From NCBI GenBank assembly GCA_002682825.1, contig NOKP01000031.1:248001-312000 (forward strand): 64,000 nt of DNA, written 5' to 3'. The translations under genes and the position numbers were made by a program. Positions 24,742 to 35,287 of this stretch are shown one piece after another (position 1 is the stretch's first letter; every line of letters begins with the position of its first letter). Origin of the DNA: Neonectria sp. B-13 (taxonomy: Eukaryota > Ascomycota > Sordariomycetes > Hypocreales > Nectriaceae). A model generated the notes under the pieces. It saw only the letters and a list, made by a program, of their open reading frames with translations, did not search any database and was not told the DNA's origin.

Positions 24742-24890
24742 CCCGCCGGCTGAGCTCGAGTCAGTGCTGCTCTCCATAGTCTTCTTCTCAGGTTCTTTCT
24801 TGGTTCAAGTTGTTCGTTCTGTCTTTCGTTGATTCTTCTTCGTCCAGTCACTCTTTTACTTACCCAGTACACTCATTCATTCCGCATACA

Positions 24891-26237
24891 ATGCGTCCAT
24901 TCATTTTCCTAGCTGCCCTCCTCGGCGTTGCTACCTGCCATCCTACCCTCAAGTATGCCCGAGGCGCCCTCACTTCCAAGGGCTTCACCAAAATCCACCC
25001 GGGAGATGTAGACGATGTCGAGGTCACCGAGGAAAACACCCTCAACAGCACGTCCTTCGACAACAGCACGAACACCATTGCCCGGCGGGACCCGGTTGGT
25101 GCCAGGCTTCCTCTCAAGTTCGTCAACAACTACGGTGGCGGCGCTATCAATGCCTACATCTCTGGACTCGACTCCAACGGCATCGTCGTCTTTGTTGCTG
25201 CGGACGGGTCTTTGATCTACCCTTCTTCCGGTGGTTCTGTCGTTCCTGTTCCGGTCACCGAGAACATTGCCATTCCTATCACGTCGGCTGGAGACACGTT
25301 CGAGTTCATCCTGCCCATTGAGATGAGCTCTGGCCGTATCTACTTTTCTGAAGGGGAACTGTCCTTCTACATGGTCAACATCGGCACAGGGGACGGCTTG
25401 GTCCAGCCCTCGGTTACCAACCTCCAGGACCCCAGCGCCGGGATGAACTGGGGCTTCGTCGAGTTCACTTACACCGGCGGCGTCATTTATGCCAACATCA
25501 GCTATGTCGATTTTGTCGGCATGATCCTGGGCATGCTTCTGTCCGTCACCGATGGCAGCACCCAGAGCGCCGCAGGACTCCAGGCCAACAGCGTCGCCAA
25601 CATCTGTAACGACATGGTGACGCAGGGAAACGCCGATGGCTTCCCCTGGAGCGCCATGTGCATCGCCAACACCGCAGGAACCCCCATCCGAGTCTTGTCG
25701 CCCGGGAACTACCACGACCTCAACAACGATGCCTTCGCCAACTACTGGACCAGCTACGTCGATGAGGTCTGGAGCCACTACTCCACCCAGCCCTTGACCA
25801 TCAACACGCAGAACAACGCAGGAAACGTCAAGTGTCAGGTCTCGGGCGACGAACTGATCTGCGACGGCGACAACCGCGGTTACGCAAAGCCCGCCGCCAA
25901 CGACATCTGGGGCTGCAACAGCGGACCATTTGCTATCCAGGGTGGCGACAACGATATTCACAAAGCCATCGTGCCCCGACTCTGCGCTGCCTTCGTGCGT
26001 TCTACTCTTCTCATCGATGGAGGCAATGTGCAGCCGAGTGTGAGCAGCGACTCGTACTACTCGGTTAATCCTACCAACCACTACAGCCGCATCATTCACA
26101 AGTATGAGGTCGACGGCAAGGGATATGCGTTCCCCTATGACGACGTCAACCCCGACGGCAACGAGAACGCCTCGGGGACTGTGTCGTCGGGCAATGTTGA
26201 CAGCTTGACTATTTACGTTGGCGCTCCGCCTTCGTAG
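24891..26237 (+). CDS. Secreted GH64 endo-beta-1,3-glucanase
   Basis: This single-exon gene encodes 448 aa. The signal peptide is MRPFIFLAALLGVATC. A propeptide-like segment follows and ends in the dibasic site IARRDP, a candidate Kex2 cleavage point, before the mature start GARLPLKFVNNYGG. The catalytic module matches glycoside hydrolase family 64, a thaumatin-like fold that cleaves laminarin and releases pentasaccharides; the segment MNWGFVEFTYTGGVIYAN probably carries the catalytic Glu. The likely role is remodelling or digestion of beta-1,3-glucan in fungal or oomycete walls, or in callose. The ATG was chosen because it begins the signal peptide; upstream in-frame sequence lacks an ATG. 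The 507-codon antisense frame here is a shadow. Confidence 0.92.
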   Translation: MRPFIFLAALLGVATCHPTLKYARGALTSKGFTKIHPGDVDDVEVTEENTLNSTSFDNSTNTIARRDPVGARLPLKFVNNYGGGAINAYISGLDSNGIVVFVAADGSLIYPSSGGSVVPVPVTENIAIPITSAGDTFEFILPIEMSSGRIYFSEGELSFYMVNIGTGDGLVQPSVTNLQDPSAGMNWGFVEFTYTGGVIYANISYVDFVGMILGMLLSVTDGSTQSAAGLQANSVANICNDMVTQGNADGFPWSAMCIANTAGTPIRVLSPGNYHDLNNDAFANYWTSYVDEVWSHYSTQPLTINTQNNAGNVKCQVSGDELICDGDNRGYAKPAANDIWGCNSGPFAIQGGDNDIHKAIVPRLCAAFVRSTLLIDGGNVQPSVSSDSYYSVNPTNHYSRIIHKYEVDGKGYAFPYDDVNPDGNENASGTVSSGNVDSLTIYVGAPPS

Positions 26238-27733
26238 TGTATTCATAGTCCGACTACATGTTTGGATATTTTTCAAATTGAGGTTTTGATTAGACCCAGT
26301 TGTACTTTTATAAAATCTGTATATTACTTCGCTGTAGACCTGCATAACTGTTGCGTTGAATGTGCTGTCCCTTTTGCCCCTTCTGTGTTGACTTCGCAGT
26401 TTTCTCTGAGTTCTTCGTAAAGTACTGTTCATTAATAACTGGAGGGTATTCTGACAGGGCCATCTGGGAGGTCGAAGATACGGTTGTGAGGCCCGTTTAT
26501 CAATTGTAGATGAATGCGATCAGAAACGACTGTCGCCCGAGAGCCCCATGACCGGATCAAAGTCTGTTCGACACATTGTTCTTTCTTAGGATGAATATCC
26601 TTAGTATCACGAATCATTAGTGCAAGGATTTCGCTATTGTGGAAGGAGTGGTTGGTTTCCGACATACTGGAGCCCCTGGCAGTGCAAATCCATCTTGTCA
26701 AACGTAATGTGATAAGCCCATGGTGTAATTTGCCAAGAAAACAGAAACCACAAGCTCCTCGCCTGGGAAAAGGAACGAGTAAAAATACGAGATCCGTACA
26801 CAGGTTACAAAGAGACTAGAGGCAGTGCATGACGAAGAAACATGGCAAGGCCGCTACTCTCAACCCGAGAGGGCTTCGTCTCACTGTTCAATGATGAAAA
26901 TCAGGAATCTTAATATGCTCGCTTTGCTGAATTACCTAATGTCACCCCTTCAAAGTCTTCATGAACGAGCCTCTTCTGGTCGTTTCACACTCTATGGATA
27001 GATATTCCTGTTTGAGGTAAGCACAATTACTTGTACCATCCTTGGCGTTTGGCCCGAGTCAGTTTGTAACCACTTAGCGATTTTGTTTCTAACCTAAACC
27101 TCGACGCCACCCATTGCCGCTTTCATGGGACATACCCCGGCGCTAATCATCCTGTGCTCACCTGGCTCTTCCCCTGCCCCCGCAGCTCACTGAGCTGGAT
27201 CGCAGACCACGACTGAGAGGCCTAAGCCCGCTATGTTCCTCCAGACCGAGGAGGAACAGCCTCCTCCTTGGTCTCTAAGGGACCTCTTTTCCTCCATCAG
27301 TTAGCTAGAAATGAAGAGCTTCTATGGCATCATTTCTATTCCTGAATGTGACATGAGAAGCACCGTGTTGCCTTGTGAGTCTCTGTCATGTCTATGTCCT
27401 GGGGAGCGAATCCTCCGCAGCACTCGCAGCAGCCTTGTCCATCACATTCCTAGTCCCACGAGCTTTTCGATATGGCTGAAAATGATTTCTTTTTATCTAG
27501 AGGAGTGCCGAACCGGATGTCCGACGTAGTACCCCCGTCTCTGACCTATCGCTCACGTGGGCTCTCCTAAGTCTGAATTTGTGATTTCATGCTGTTGGCA
27601 AATGACGAAATATGCGGGCCGTGGGGGTATGGATAAAGGTTGATGCATGACATACTCAATTGTGTAGACGTGTGTAGACACTACCAATCATATATTATGA
27701 TACCCTCCATTTTACCGTATCATTGCTTTCTTG
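26238..27733. other. Intergenic, start of the accessory region
   Basis: No intact gene. The first about 100 bp are the GH64 3' UTR. The rest becomes more AT-rich and contains a GC-rich hairpin at 27244-27273 (listed separately). Confidence 0.5.
27244..27273. repeat. Near-perfect inverted repeat (hairpin)
   Basis: The left arm gaccgaggagga and the right arm cctcctccttggtc pair almost completely around a loop of a few bases. It stands alone in intergenic DNA, about 1 kb from the GH64 gene and 490 bp before a pseudogene. It could be a transcript end structure or the tip of a small mobile element; neither is shown. Confidence 0.55.
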
Positions 27734-28246
27734 CAACATCAATATACCTTTACGCATTGGAACTCCACTGATATTGTGGCCTGTCTCCATCATATATAGA
27801 ACCTTGCCGCCCTGTTCGTACGCCATAATGCTCATAAAGTTCTTGGCGTCCATTTTGTCCATGGGCATTTCCAAATTCCCGAGAGCACTGTCTTGCTGCG
27901 AACCAACTTCGAAGAACGAAGAGGCCGATGAACAATGGTGATTCCTGTTGAAAGGATCGATCCTGCGACTGTACATGGGCATATCTTCGTATTTACAAAG
28001 CATGGCATTTGTGCTTACGAGTATCAGGATGGACTGATACCTGATCTTTCTGGTGTTGTGTGGGGCTTCTAGAAGGAGTTCGTTGATTACTTGGTTGACA
28101 ACAATCTCACAGATCTCCTTGGTCTTCAGGTGCTCACCGAGTGCGGTGAGCAATCGATGTCAGAGCTTATTCTAGATGACGGAACTATTATGCTTGATGC
28201 CTCAAGCTTGCACTCGCTGGACAAGGCATTCTCTAAACTGAACTGA
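27734..28246 (+). pseudogene. Decayed gene of unknown function with three in-frame stops
   Basis: A single frame of 171 codons runs uninterrupted except for TAG at 27797, TGA at 27929 and TAG at 28070, and ends in TGA at 28244. The coding look is strong: segments such as VLGVHFVHGHFQIPEST, HIFVFTKHGICAYEYQDG, DNNLTDLLGLQVLTECGEQ and SMSELILDDGTIMLD read like one soluble protein. The middle stop replaces a likely Trp and the outer two a likely Gln, all explained by C-to-T changes at CpA as in RIP. There is no indel. I recall similar uncharacterised fungal proteins but know no function. The minus-strand open frame over the same bases is a shadow without an ATG start. Confidence 0.7.
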
Positions 28247-28319
28247 CACTGGATTATCTAGGTCCAGTATATTAAACACTCTAGTTGAGTCCCATATGCG
28301 CCTCGTCTAGTGATTATTC

Positions 28320-29409
28320 TCAATCAAATTTTGTAGCCGCGTTGATAAGAAACCCGTCCAAAAACAACATATTGTAGCGTCCCTGTCGGTCGTCACGAAT
28401 GGGCACATGTTCAGGCTCATTCGCAAGTCGAGTGGTGAAGCCATGAGAAAGGAGCAGTCCTGTGACCCTCGCCAGTTTGATAGTTTGAAGAGTTTCTTCT
28501 GACAAAGCTCCAACCTTCTCTTGGAAAGTGGACCAAAAGGCGTTCTGCAAATCATCATAATCATCGTACCGCGACCAGCCCTCTCGAAGGTGGAGTTTTC
28601 CTGTCAGGGCTTGTATGGAATGAAGATTCAGTCCAAAAGGGCAAACTTCAGCCTCCGCCCAGTCGATAACACCAACTAAGCCACAGGATGCCTCATCAAC
28701 CATGATGTTGCATGTTCCAAAGTCTCGATGGAGAAGCACCATCGGCAAGGACAAAATACCATCCATGGAGTCAATGCATTTTTGGATGATGGGCTGGAAG
28801 CGGTCGGGTAGACCGGTGTGCAAAAGCGTTAGCTCCTTGATATATTTCTCCTGCAACTGGTCACGATAGGCTGAATCGACTGACTGAGGACCATTCCACG
28901 AAAGAGCACAAAACCTAAGCGCGCTTAGCATCAGACCGTGAATAGATCGGGAGCAAAACATACTTCGCGACGTCGGTAATAAGATTTTTACGGTAGGCGA
29001 AGACCGTTTGCGAGTTTTCGGGAAACCCGTTTGCCAAAATAAAGTCGAGATGAGTGACTCCCTCGATACGATTCATCACGTAGATATAAAGGGGCTCTTT
29101 ACCGCTGGCTTCGTCTCCTATCTCACCCTCAAAGGAGACACTGGGCGCCAGAGATCCATAAATGTTACTTGCCAAGACACATGTTTGAGTCTTGAGCTCA
29201 AGTGACTTAAGTCGGAACTGAACAACATATTCAAGGTCAGGGCCAGCATAGACCGAGTAGCTACAGACACCCTGCACCTCAATCGGAACGAGCTTGCCCC
29301 CAGTCAGCTCATTCGCTCGAGCGTCACATTCTGAGCGTGTGGCAGATGTTTTAGTAAAGAAGCTAACGATCTCGTCGTTGACAGAGTATTCTGGGTCGGT
29401 GATCGTCAT
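28320..29409 (-). CDS. Aminoglycoside-phosphotransferase-fold kinase-like protein
   Basis: Two exons, 29409-28964 and 28914-28320, encode 346 aa; the 49-bp intron (GTATGT..TTAG) contains a clear branch site (ctgatgc). The APH fold is shown by the catalytic loop VLLHRDFGTCNIMVDE (HxD....N) and the metal-binding IDWAEAEVCPFG about 15 residues later. The N-lobe carries YVVQFRLKS, which lacks an obvious conserved Lys/Arg pair, so nucleotide binding is plausible but unproven. Fungi have many such proteins; substrates include choline, ethanolamine, sugars or unknown small molecules, and most are uncharacterised. It sits between two decayed genes but shows no stop or frameshift itself. Confidence 0.8.
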
Positions 29410-29865
29410 CGGGGAATGGCTAGGTTGGCGGAATGGTTCGCAGAAATACTGCGGTTGTGTGAAGAGAGGCCAAATGTCTCACACCGTATTTCTAGACACG
29501 AAGGGCATTGGGCAAACAAGTCAGGTGACCACGTGAAGGAGCGGTGATGCGACGCCAGGCTCTGGAGGCTAACGGTGGAAAAGCTGAGGCCGCTCCAGGC
29601 TCCAACACGGGACAAAAGGCGTTATTCTAGGCATACTGGAGCATGGAAACAAGAGCATTGGGGAAAGACGAGTTGTTATGGCGACTCCACGCCTCATAAC
29701 TCTAGATTAGATTTGGTCACAAACTGCCAATCACTTCTCAGCCACTGCAGAACCTAAGATAGTGTACACCCCAGTTCAACCGATAGCAAGCATATAAGAC
29801 CAGTACCGTAGGTTTACGAGCCTGTTAAGGTTGGCGAAGGTCTTTTTTCAGTTCAGACTTCTTTC
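29410..29865. other. Intergenic, no gene seen
   Basis: This 456-bp stretch is upstream of the APH-like gene and must contain its promoter. No other coding signal is present. Confidence 0.55.
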
Positions 29866-30560
29866 TTACGACCAACGATATTTCAAGTGAGCCGGCTGCG
29901 TCTCATCGGCCTCCCCATATTCAACCGCATACGTCCTCTCGCAGGTGATTCCACCATGGTTGACAAGAGCCTCGGGCGGATCAACTCTTGACACTACATA
30001 AGAGCCCGCGAGTTTGTGGCCATTTTCTGCATCTCCCGACTTCCCACTATCCCGTGTGGCACATTTGGAATAATATCGCCGGGAGGCGCCGACGACTCTG
30101 GGGAACAGGCGGGCGAGGATGAGACGGAGGGCATGCAGGCGCAAATCACGCCAACGTAAATTTCAATGGCAGGCCACCGGTTGATTTCGAGACAGTCCCG
30201 GGTGCGATTAATAGTCTTGCCGAATAGATAGTAGATGTTTCTTGGAAAGATGCGGAGGTAGAAGAACAGCAGTGCCATCTTGAGCAAGGACATCTGTGCG
30301 AAATAGAGAATGATCATGACATAAAAGTTCTTGCCGAATTCAGTGATGCAATCAAACGACACCATACAGATATCATGAAACAGTCCATTGGCTGTCAAGC
30401 CGTACTGGTTGATAACCAGGCAGGGAACGCTGGTCAGACGAGCTTCCAACGTCCAGCTTCCAGCCCTGTGGCTGCGCATGATGTCCAAACAGTATCAACT
30501 TCTATCGGCGAGATAGCGATGGCAATGACAACCGCCGCCATCCAAGCATCTACAAATGTT
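29866..30560 (-). pseudogene. Broken Pth11-like (fungal rhodopsin-domain) receptor
   Basis: Three blocks of a Pth11-like integral membrane protein are recognisable in order. First a helix near 30558 (WMAAVVIAIAISPIEV), then NQYGLTANGL ... ITEFGKNFYVMIILYFAQM and SLLKMALLFFYLRIFP in another frame, then EIYVGVICACMPS joined by a frameshift at about 30130 to RLILARLFPRVVGASRRYY. Between FGKTIN and the EIYVGV block the family normally has over 100 residues with two more helices; these are missing, so there is also an internal deletion. The frame ends at 29866. The intact relative at 36092 shows the normal layout. Function is presumably lost. Confidence 0.65.
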
Positions 30561-30656
30561 GGATGTTGGTTTTGAAAGAACGACAAGGTAAGATATTGAC
30601 CCTTAAGTCGTTTTTGTAAAAGTGACGCACATATCTAACATTCCCTCCCAGTGCAG

Positions 30657-31089
30657 CAACTACGAAGAAAGCGTGATGAATTAGTATTGTCTTGCGAGAA
30701 ATGCCCCGCCCAACATTTCCTCGGAGGACGCGAGCTTGATCGCCATAAGAGAGAATCATGAGAGGACGGTTTTGTTCCGCTGTCAGCCTGGCTGCAAGCG
30801 TCACGAGGAGGGTGATCGGCACGTGTGGAGTCAACACAAAAACCTTGGCATCAATTACCCATGCACAGAAGATCCACATGAAGCCTCGCTAGATTCACCA
30901 ACCCCTGATCGGCAGAGGAACCGAGCGGCTCATTTGGTTGAACCTCCAATCGCTGGAACGGCAAGCGATATGGACCCTGATCGTCCCGATACTATCCGTG
31001 ACGAGGAAAGGGAACGACAGCGCGTGGAGGGGGAGGTGTCACGTTTGCGGGAGGAGAATAGCAGGCTTTTAAGAGAGCAGGAAACATAA
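30657..31089 (+). pseudogene. Frameshifted C2H2 zinc-finger gene fragment with coiled-coil tail
   Basis: Reading from 30660 gives LRRKRDELVLSCEKCPAQHF and then a finger-like GRELDRHK; after an apparent one-base insertion near 30750 the next frame continues as ENHERTVLFRCQPGCKRHEE and GDRHVWSQHKN. Together these make two C2H2-like fingers of the sort found in fungal transcription factors. The C-terminus (RVEGEVSRLREENSRLLREQ) is a short leucine/glutamate coiled coil ending at 31089. The 5' part is not recognisable and a stop lies just upstream. It overlaps the antisense Pth11-like remnant region by position but not by function. A fused exon structure with an intron at the shift is less likely, because no GT..AG pair fits. 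Confidence 0.5.
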
Positions 31090-31610
31090 GGGGGGGATTT
31101 CGCAAGAGAAGGATAGACTTGAATGAGCTCCGTTGCAGGTACGAGGAGAGAGGTGACATTTTGCTTGGACTACTGCGATGAGACAGGGGATGAATGGCAG
31201 GTGTAGATCTTTGCTGGAGGAATGGGAACTTTCATTGGTGGTTTTTCAGATAGTTCTAGTCCAATTGTATTTCTACGCAAGCTCTTTTTCAAAACTAGTC
31301 AACCAGAGTTGACCAGGTAAGGAAGACTATCTGGTAGCAGTAGAGCTAGGAGGAGCCTCTACCCTGCGGCTACTCGGGTGTGGGAATTAACGAGAGGCAC
31401 AGTGATGATATTTCTTGTAGTTTCATTGTTGATTGGTAGTCTGAGGATATATGTACAAAAATGAACGATGTAACAAAAACTGATTTTAGACGCCTTTCCA
31501 TGGTCATGATGTCGTCTCAACTCCGAGTTCCCCTCCACATTCAGCTATCCCGCGCACGTCATTGTCTCATTTCATCCCCCAACACAGCGATCGGCAGGGT
31601 CTCAGCCGAA
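31090..31610. other. Intergenic, no gene seen
   Basis: This 521-bp stretch lies between the zinc-finger remnant and the thioredoxin 3' end. Nothing further is recognisable. Confidence 0.5.
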
Positions 31611-31985
31611 TCAGAGAGCCGCTGCAGCCTCGGCACGCTTCTTGGCCAGAGCACCGAGCTTCTCGGCAGCGGCGCCCAGTGTGCGAGGATCGGCGCCCTG
31701 GATCATGGCCTGGCCGTTGACGGCGACCTGCTTGCCGTCCTTGAAGAAGAGGAAGGTGGGCATAGCGGTGACGCGGTAGGTGCGGGCGAGGTCCTGGACG
31801 TGGTCGACGTTGACCTTGGCGAAGGCCAGCGTTTCCGGGACGCTGTGCTTGTCGGCCAGGGTCTCGTAGACAGGCGCGATGGCCTTGCAGGGCGGGCACC
31901 AGTCGGCGAAGAAGTCGACGGTGACGTAGGTTGTTGAGTCGAGGAGGGCCTGCAACTCGGCGGCTGAGGAGATGTGTTGAACCAT
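31611..31985 (-). CDS. Thioredoxin with CPPC active site
   Basis: This single-exon gene encodes 124 aa. The thioredoxin fold is complete: VTVDFFADWCPPCKAIAPVY around the redox site, AFAKVNVDHVQDLARTYRV, the conserved cis-proline loop TAMPTFLFFKDGK, and GADPRTL before a C-terminal helix rich in Ala/Lys. The redox cysteines are Cys30 and Cys33. Between them are Pro-Pro instead of the usual Gly-Pro, which is expected to change redox potential or partner choice. The ATG at 31983-31985 is the first; the frame stays open upstream to about 32351 but without an ATG, so that extension is probably 5' UTR. No targeting peptide is seen, so it is likely cytosolic. Confidence 0.93.
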   Translation of the reverse strand: MVQHISSAAELQALLDSTTYVTVDFFADWCPPCKAIAPVYETLADKHSVPETLAFAKVNVDHVQDLARTYRVTAMPTFLFFKDGKQVAVNGQAMIQGADPRTLGAAAEKLGALAKKRAEAAAAL

Positions 31986-32500
31986 TGTGTATTGTTGAGT
32001 TGACGGAGTTGACTCAGTTATTTCTTGTAGGTAGCTGTCAAGATACAAATCTGAGAGGAGTTGTGGAGAAGTTGCGGAGAAGTTGTCTGATTTGAACAGG
32101 CTGTTGCAGATGTGTACTTTAATAGTGAATCTATGCTGTCTTACGAAACCTTTCCATCCCTCTCTAGAAGTCCAGATGGATCGTGATAGAATCCGAGGGA
32201 GGCCGATTGCAAATGGAAACGTCACGTGATATTGCGCTATTTTCCCCTCTCGTTGCGAATTGGGGCAGAACAGTTGCACAGTCAGGATGACTTGGGATGA
32301 GGTAAGCTGCGCCACGAAGGGGGAGGAGGGAGGTGGCTGTGCTTGTTCCAAAGCTTTTCTGTGTTACGGTGGATATTACCTAATGCGGTTTCATGGTTAC
32401 CAAGCAGCCAGCTGAACACGTTTTAGATACTGTCAAACCGCCCAGAAGCTACCTCAGCTCAAAGAAGGAGGTGCGTTGGATAAACCGAGAGACTATTGCA

Positions 32501-32534
32501 AGAGGCTTGAGAGGCTTGAGAGGCTTGAGAGGCT
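32501..32534. repeat. 9-bp tandem repeat, about 3.8 copies
   Basis: The unit agaggcttg is repeated perfectly in intergenic DNA. Confidence 0.85.
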
Positions 32535-33604
32535 ATTGCAGATACGCGTCGTTTGAGCCGACATGCAGCCGTGGTTAGTCTTGTATCACATCATCCAGGA
32601 TCAGGTCAGTGGCGGCGTCAGGGGGGAACGCTGTCACTTGGCAATCTGTGCGGTAGCCGGCTAACGGATTACACTAGCTGGCAGATGGCTTCATTGTCTT
32701 TATGATATGACGGTAGCCTGTGGAATGAAAAACCACCAAGTGAAAGACAGGCGGAATATGGATCGCTTGAAGAGCTAGACCCCGGATCGGCTGTCGTGAT
32801 CGGCCCCGTGATCCGGACATTCCGCAGGTCAGTTGATCTACATGCGCACCAAACTCCATCACGATAGCTACGCCGACCGCACCTAATTCGGTGGGACTGC
32901 AAAGCAATTATGAGGTAACAGATCGAGGGGGAGGGCGGAAAAGGCAAAACTGACGATTCGTTACCCACCGCCCCTCGAGCTTGTACAATGGGCCACGAGA
33001 TTGAAATCTACGGAGAAGCTGTCGCTAAGAATCGACGTAGTCTGGTACGGAACGCGGAGGCGGAGAGCCTGCCTGAAGCTCTCGTCGCGGCCGAGTGCCA
33101 CCATCCATCCCGCATACCGGCGGCGCATTCCAACCCAAGGCGGACTGGGCGACGCTGATAGTGCGGAGTTTCCTTCCTATTGGCACTTCCTGATGATATA
33201 GGGGACTCCGTTCCAAATGGTGGCGTCTGCGGTGGGATGTTTTACGGCAGCCCACAAGACGGCCTATCGGTGCAGGATCGGATTCTGCAGTATCAATAAC
33301 GAAGCACCCTTATGGCCCAAGCCGTTTGCGTCGATTGAGTGTCAATGCGATGATGCGTGTGGCGCCGGATTTGGGCCTTCGCTACCGGACTAGTCTGCCG
33401 TTAGTGTTGGTCTCGGTAGCAAAGGCAACGGCTCTTTCGGCCTTGCCCAGGAAGCCAGTTGCCACCGCGAAAAGCCCAAGCGGCAGTGGCAGTCACGTTC
33501 GCAAAGGGATTTCTTGCCCGAAGATGTCAGGGACTAGCCGGCCGGGCTAAGGAAAAAGAAGCCAGGATTCTCGAAAGCCGGAGTCGGAACCGGCGATGGA
33601 ACAT

Positions 33605-33630
33605 GGTTGGTGGTTGGTGGTTGGTGGTTG
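33605..33630. repeat. 7-bp tandem repeat, about 3.7 copies
   Basis: The unit ggttggt is repeated perfectly. The G-rich strand resembles low-complexity rather than telomeric sequence. Confidence 0.85.
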
Positions 33631-35246
33631 CTCGGTTGGGCAGTTTGTTTGTTCCTGGAAAGAAACGATATCACAACCACACACACAAATGCCACTGGTT
33701 GCTGCAGTCTTGCAGTTCGTTGCGGCATGCGCCCGCAGGAGACGGCTAGAAGCCCGCAGCAGAAGCAAGCCCCCCCCCGCCAGATATCGAGAGAGACCCA
33801 GCAGCCTGTTTGCTTTTTCTTTTGTATCTCCGAACGTCGCGTGGGAGCAGGGGACGCGAGAGGGGCGCGACCTGGTGTCCCAAATCCGACGGTACAGGGC
33901 GATCCTCGCATGGGTGGCTCGGGGCAGCACGGAGCAATAACGAGGGAAGCAGCTTAGAAGCATGGCGATGACGGACGAAACCCGGTGCCGGGTTGCGGTT
34001 CGTCCAAGGGGCGGCTGGCTTCTGTTGGTTCTATTCGTGCAGTCTGCGTCCATCCAGCCTACTTCGTCTAAAGCGCCGAGAGCCTAGAGGAGCCGTCCGC
34101 GTTGCCGGCCTACGATTGGCAATATCTGACGGGGGGGGCTTCATGCGACCCACCACCGTCGAGGTTCCATAACGACTAGGAGGTTGGAGGAGATTCTGCA
34201 GAGTCGAGCTGAAGGGGAAAGGAAGGCAAACGGTTTGCACGTCCGTTCTTTGGTTGTTCCATTCCCCTGAGCCATCCCCTTCCGGGCCCCCTGTCAGCCA
34301 CTCGGCTCCCCTCGCGATTCGTCTTTTGCGCCATCGAGCCACGTTTTCGATGCCCTCTTTTCGCTTTGGGGCTACTGCAGCGGAAGTGAGCCAGTTCGAT
34401 GCGCTACCGTGGTAGAGCAAGGGAGCGCAGTGGCTATCTCTGCGTGGGTGGCCAATGGCAGTGCCGACGGGCCCAGTGCGGCGGGCTGGTGCAATTAGTT
34501 CAGTTCCGTCGTGCTTCGTCCCGTCCCTCGTCAATCAGCGCGTGTGTGTGCTCGTCCCTTTTTCTTCGGAATTTTTCTTCCAGCGTTGGTTCTTGACGTC
34601 GGGTATTCTGCGACCCTGGTCACTCTGCTGCTGTGCCCTGCACTGTTGGGACGCAGACTCGGTAGCTTCCGGCTTTGATGGGCGACGGATACATACCGAG
34701 ACCAAGAGTGAGACTTCTTCAGTGTCAAAGCTCTCAAATCTCAATGAATGGAAAACGGGGTTTGCGCCGCCAATGGGTGACGTGATGGCATCCCACGCAC
34801 CCTCTTGTCCAAACTCATCCTTCCCCCCTGTCCCTATCTACAGATGATGCTACGGAGTTAGCCCCAAGACTATCTATCTATCTACTGGGCTGGGCTCTAA
34901 GATATATCGCAGCCTCGTAATAAGTGCTCCAGCGCGATATCCACTGCGGTAAAATAAAATAAAACACCCACCGGCTGTGGCGTGTTCCCCGGTGGCTTCC
35001 CCTGCTTCCCTGCAGTTGCCCAGATGGGGAGACAGATTCGACTCGTCACCGTTTGTCCCTGACTCTCCCCTGGCTAGAATGGAGACGGCCGACGGACGTG
35101 TCGTGTGAAATGCCTTGCAGATGGATAATGGAATGAATGGATCAGTCGTGGAACGGCCTGCGCTCCATCCGTTCGACTGACTCGGCAACCCTGGAAAGTT
35201 AACATCCGTGGGCTGACTCGAGTCTTTTGTTGCTCCACGCGCGTTC

Positions 35247-35287
35247 TCCACGCCTCCAAGTCCACGCCTCCAAGTCCACGCCTCCAC
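35247..35287. repeat. 14-bp tandem repeat, nearly three copies
   Basis: The unit tccacgcctccaag occurs twice in full and once in part, about 800 bp upstream of the Pth11-like gene. Confidence 0.85.

Noticed and set aside
24909..26432. 507-codon minus-strand open frame over the GH64 gene
   Set aside because: It is exactly antisense to a clear GH64 enzyme and its translation is a Val/Asp/Gly/Arg-rich mirror of GC-biased codons with no family motif.
27695..28153. 152-codon minus-strand frame
   Set aside because: It lacks an ATG start and is antisense to the better-supported plus-strand pseudogene.
31986..32351. N-terminal extension of the thioredoxin frame
   Set aside because: The frame is open but contains no ATG, and the sequence does not resemble a targeting peptide; it is probably 5' UTR.
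33534..34053. Overlapping minus-strand open frames of 125 and 168 codons
   Set aside because: They lie over low-complexity repeat sequence, have no family motif, and compete with open frames on the other strand.
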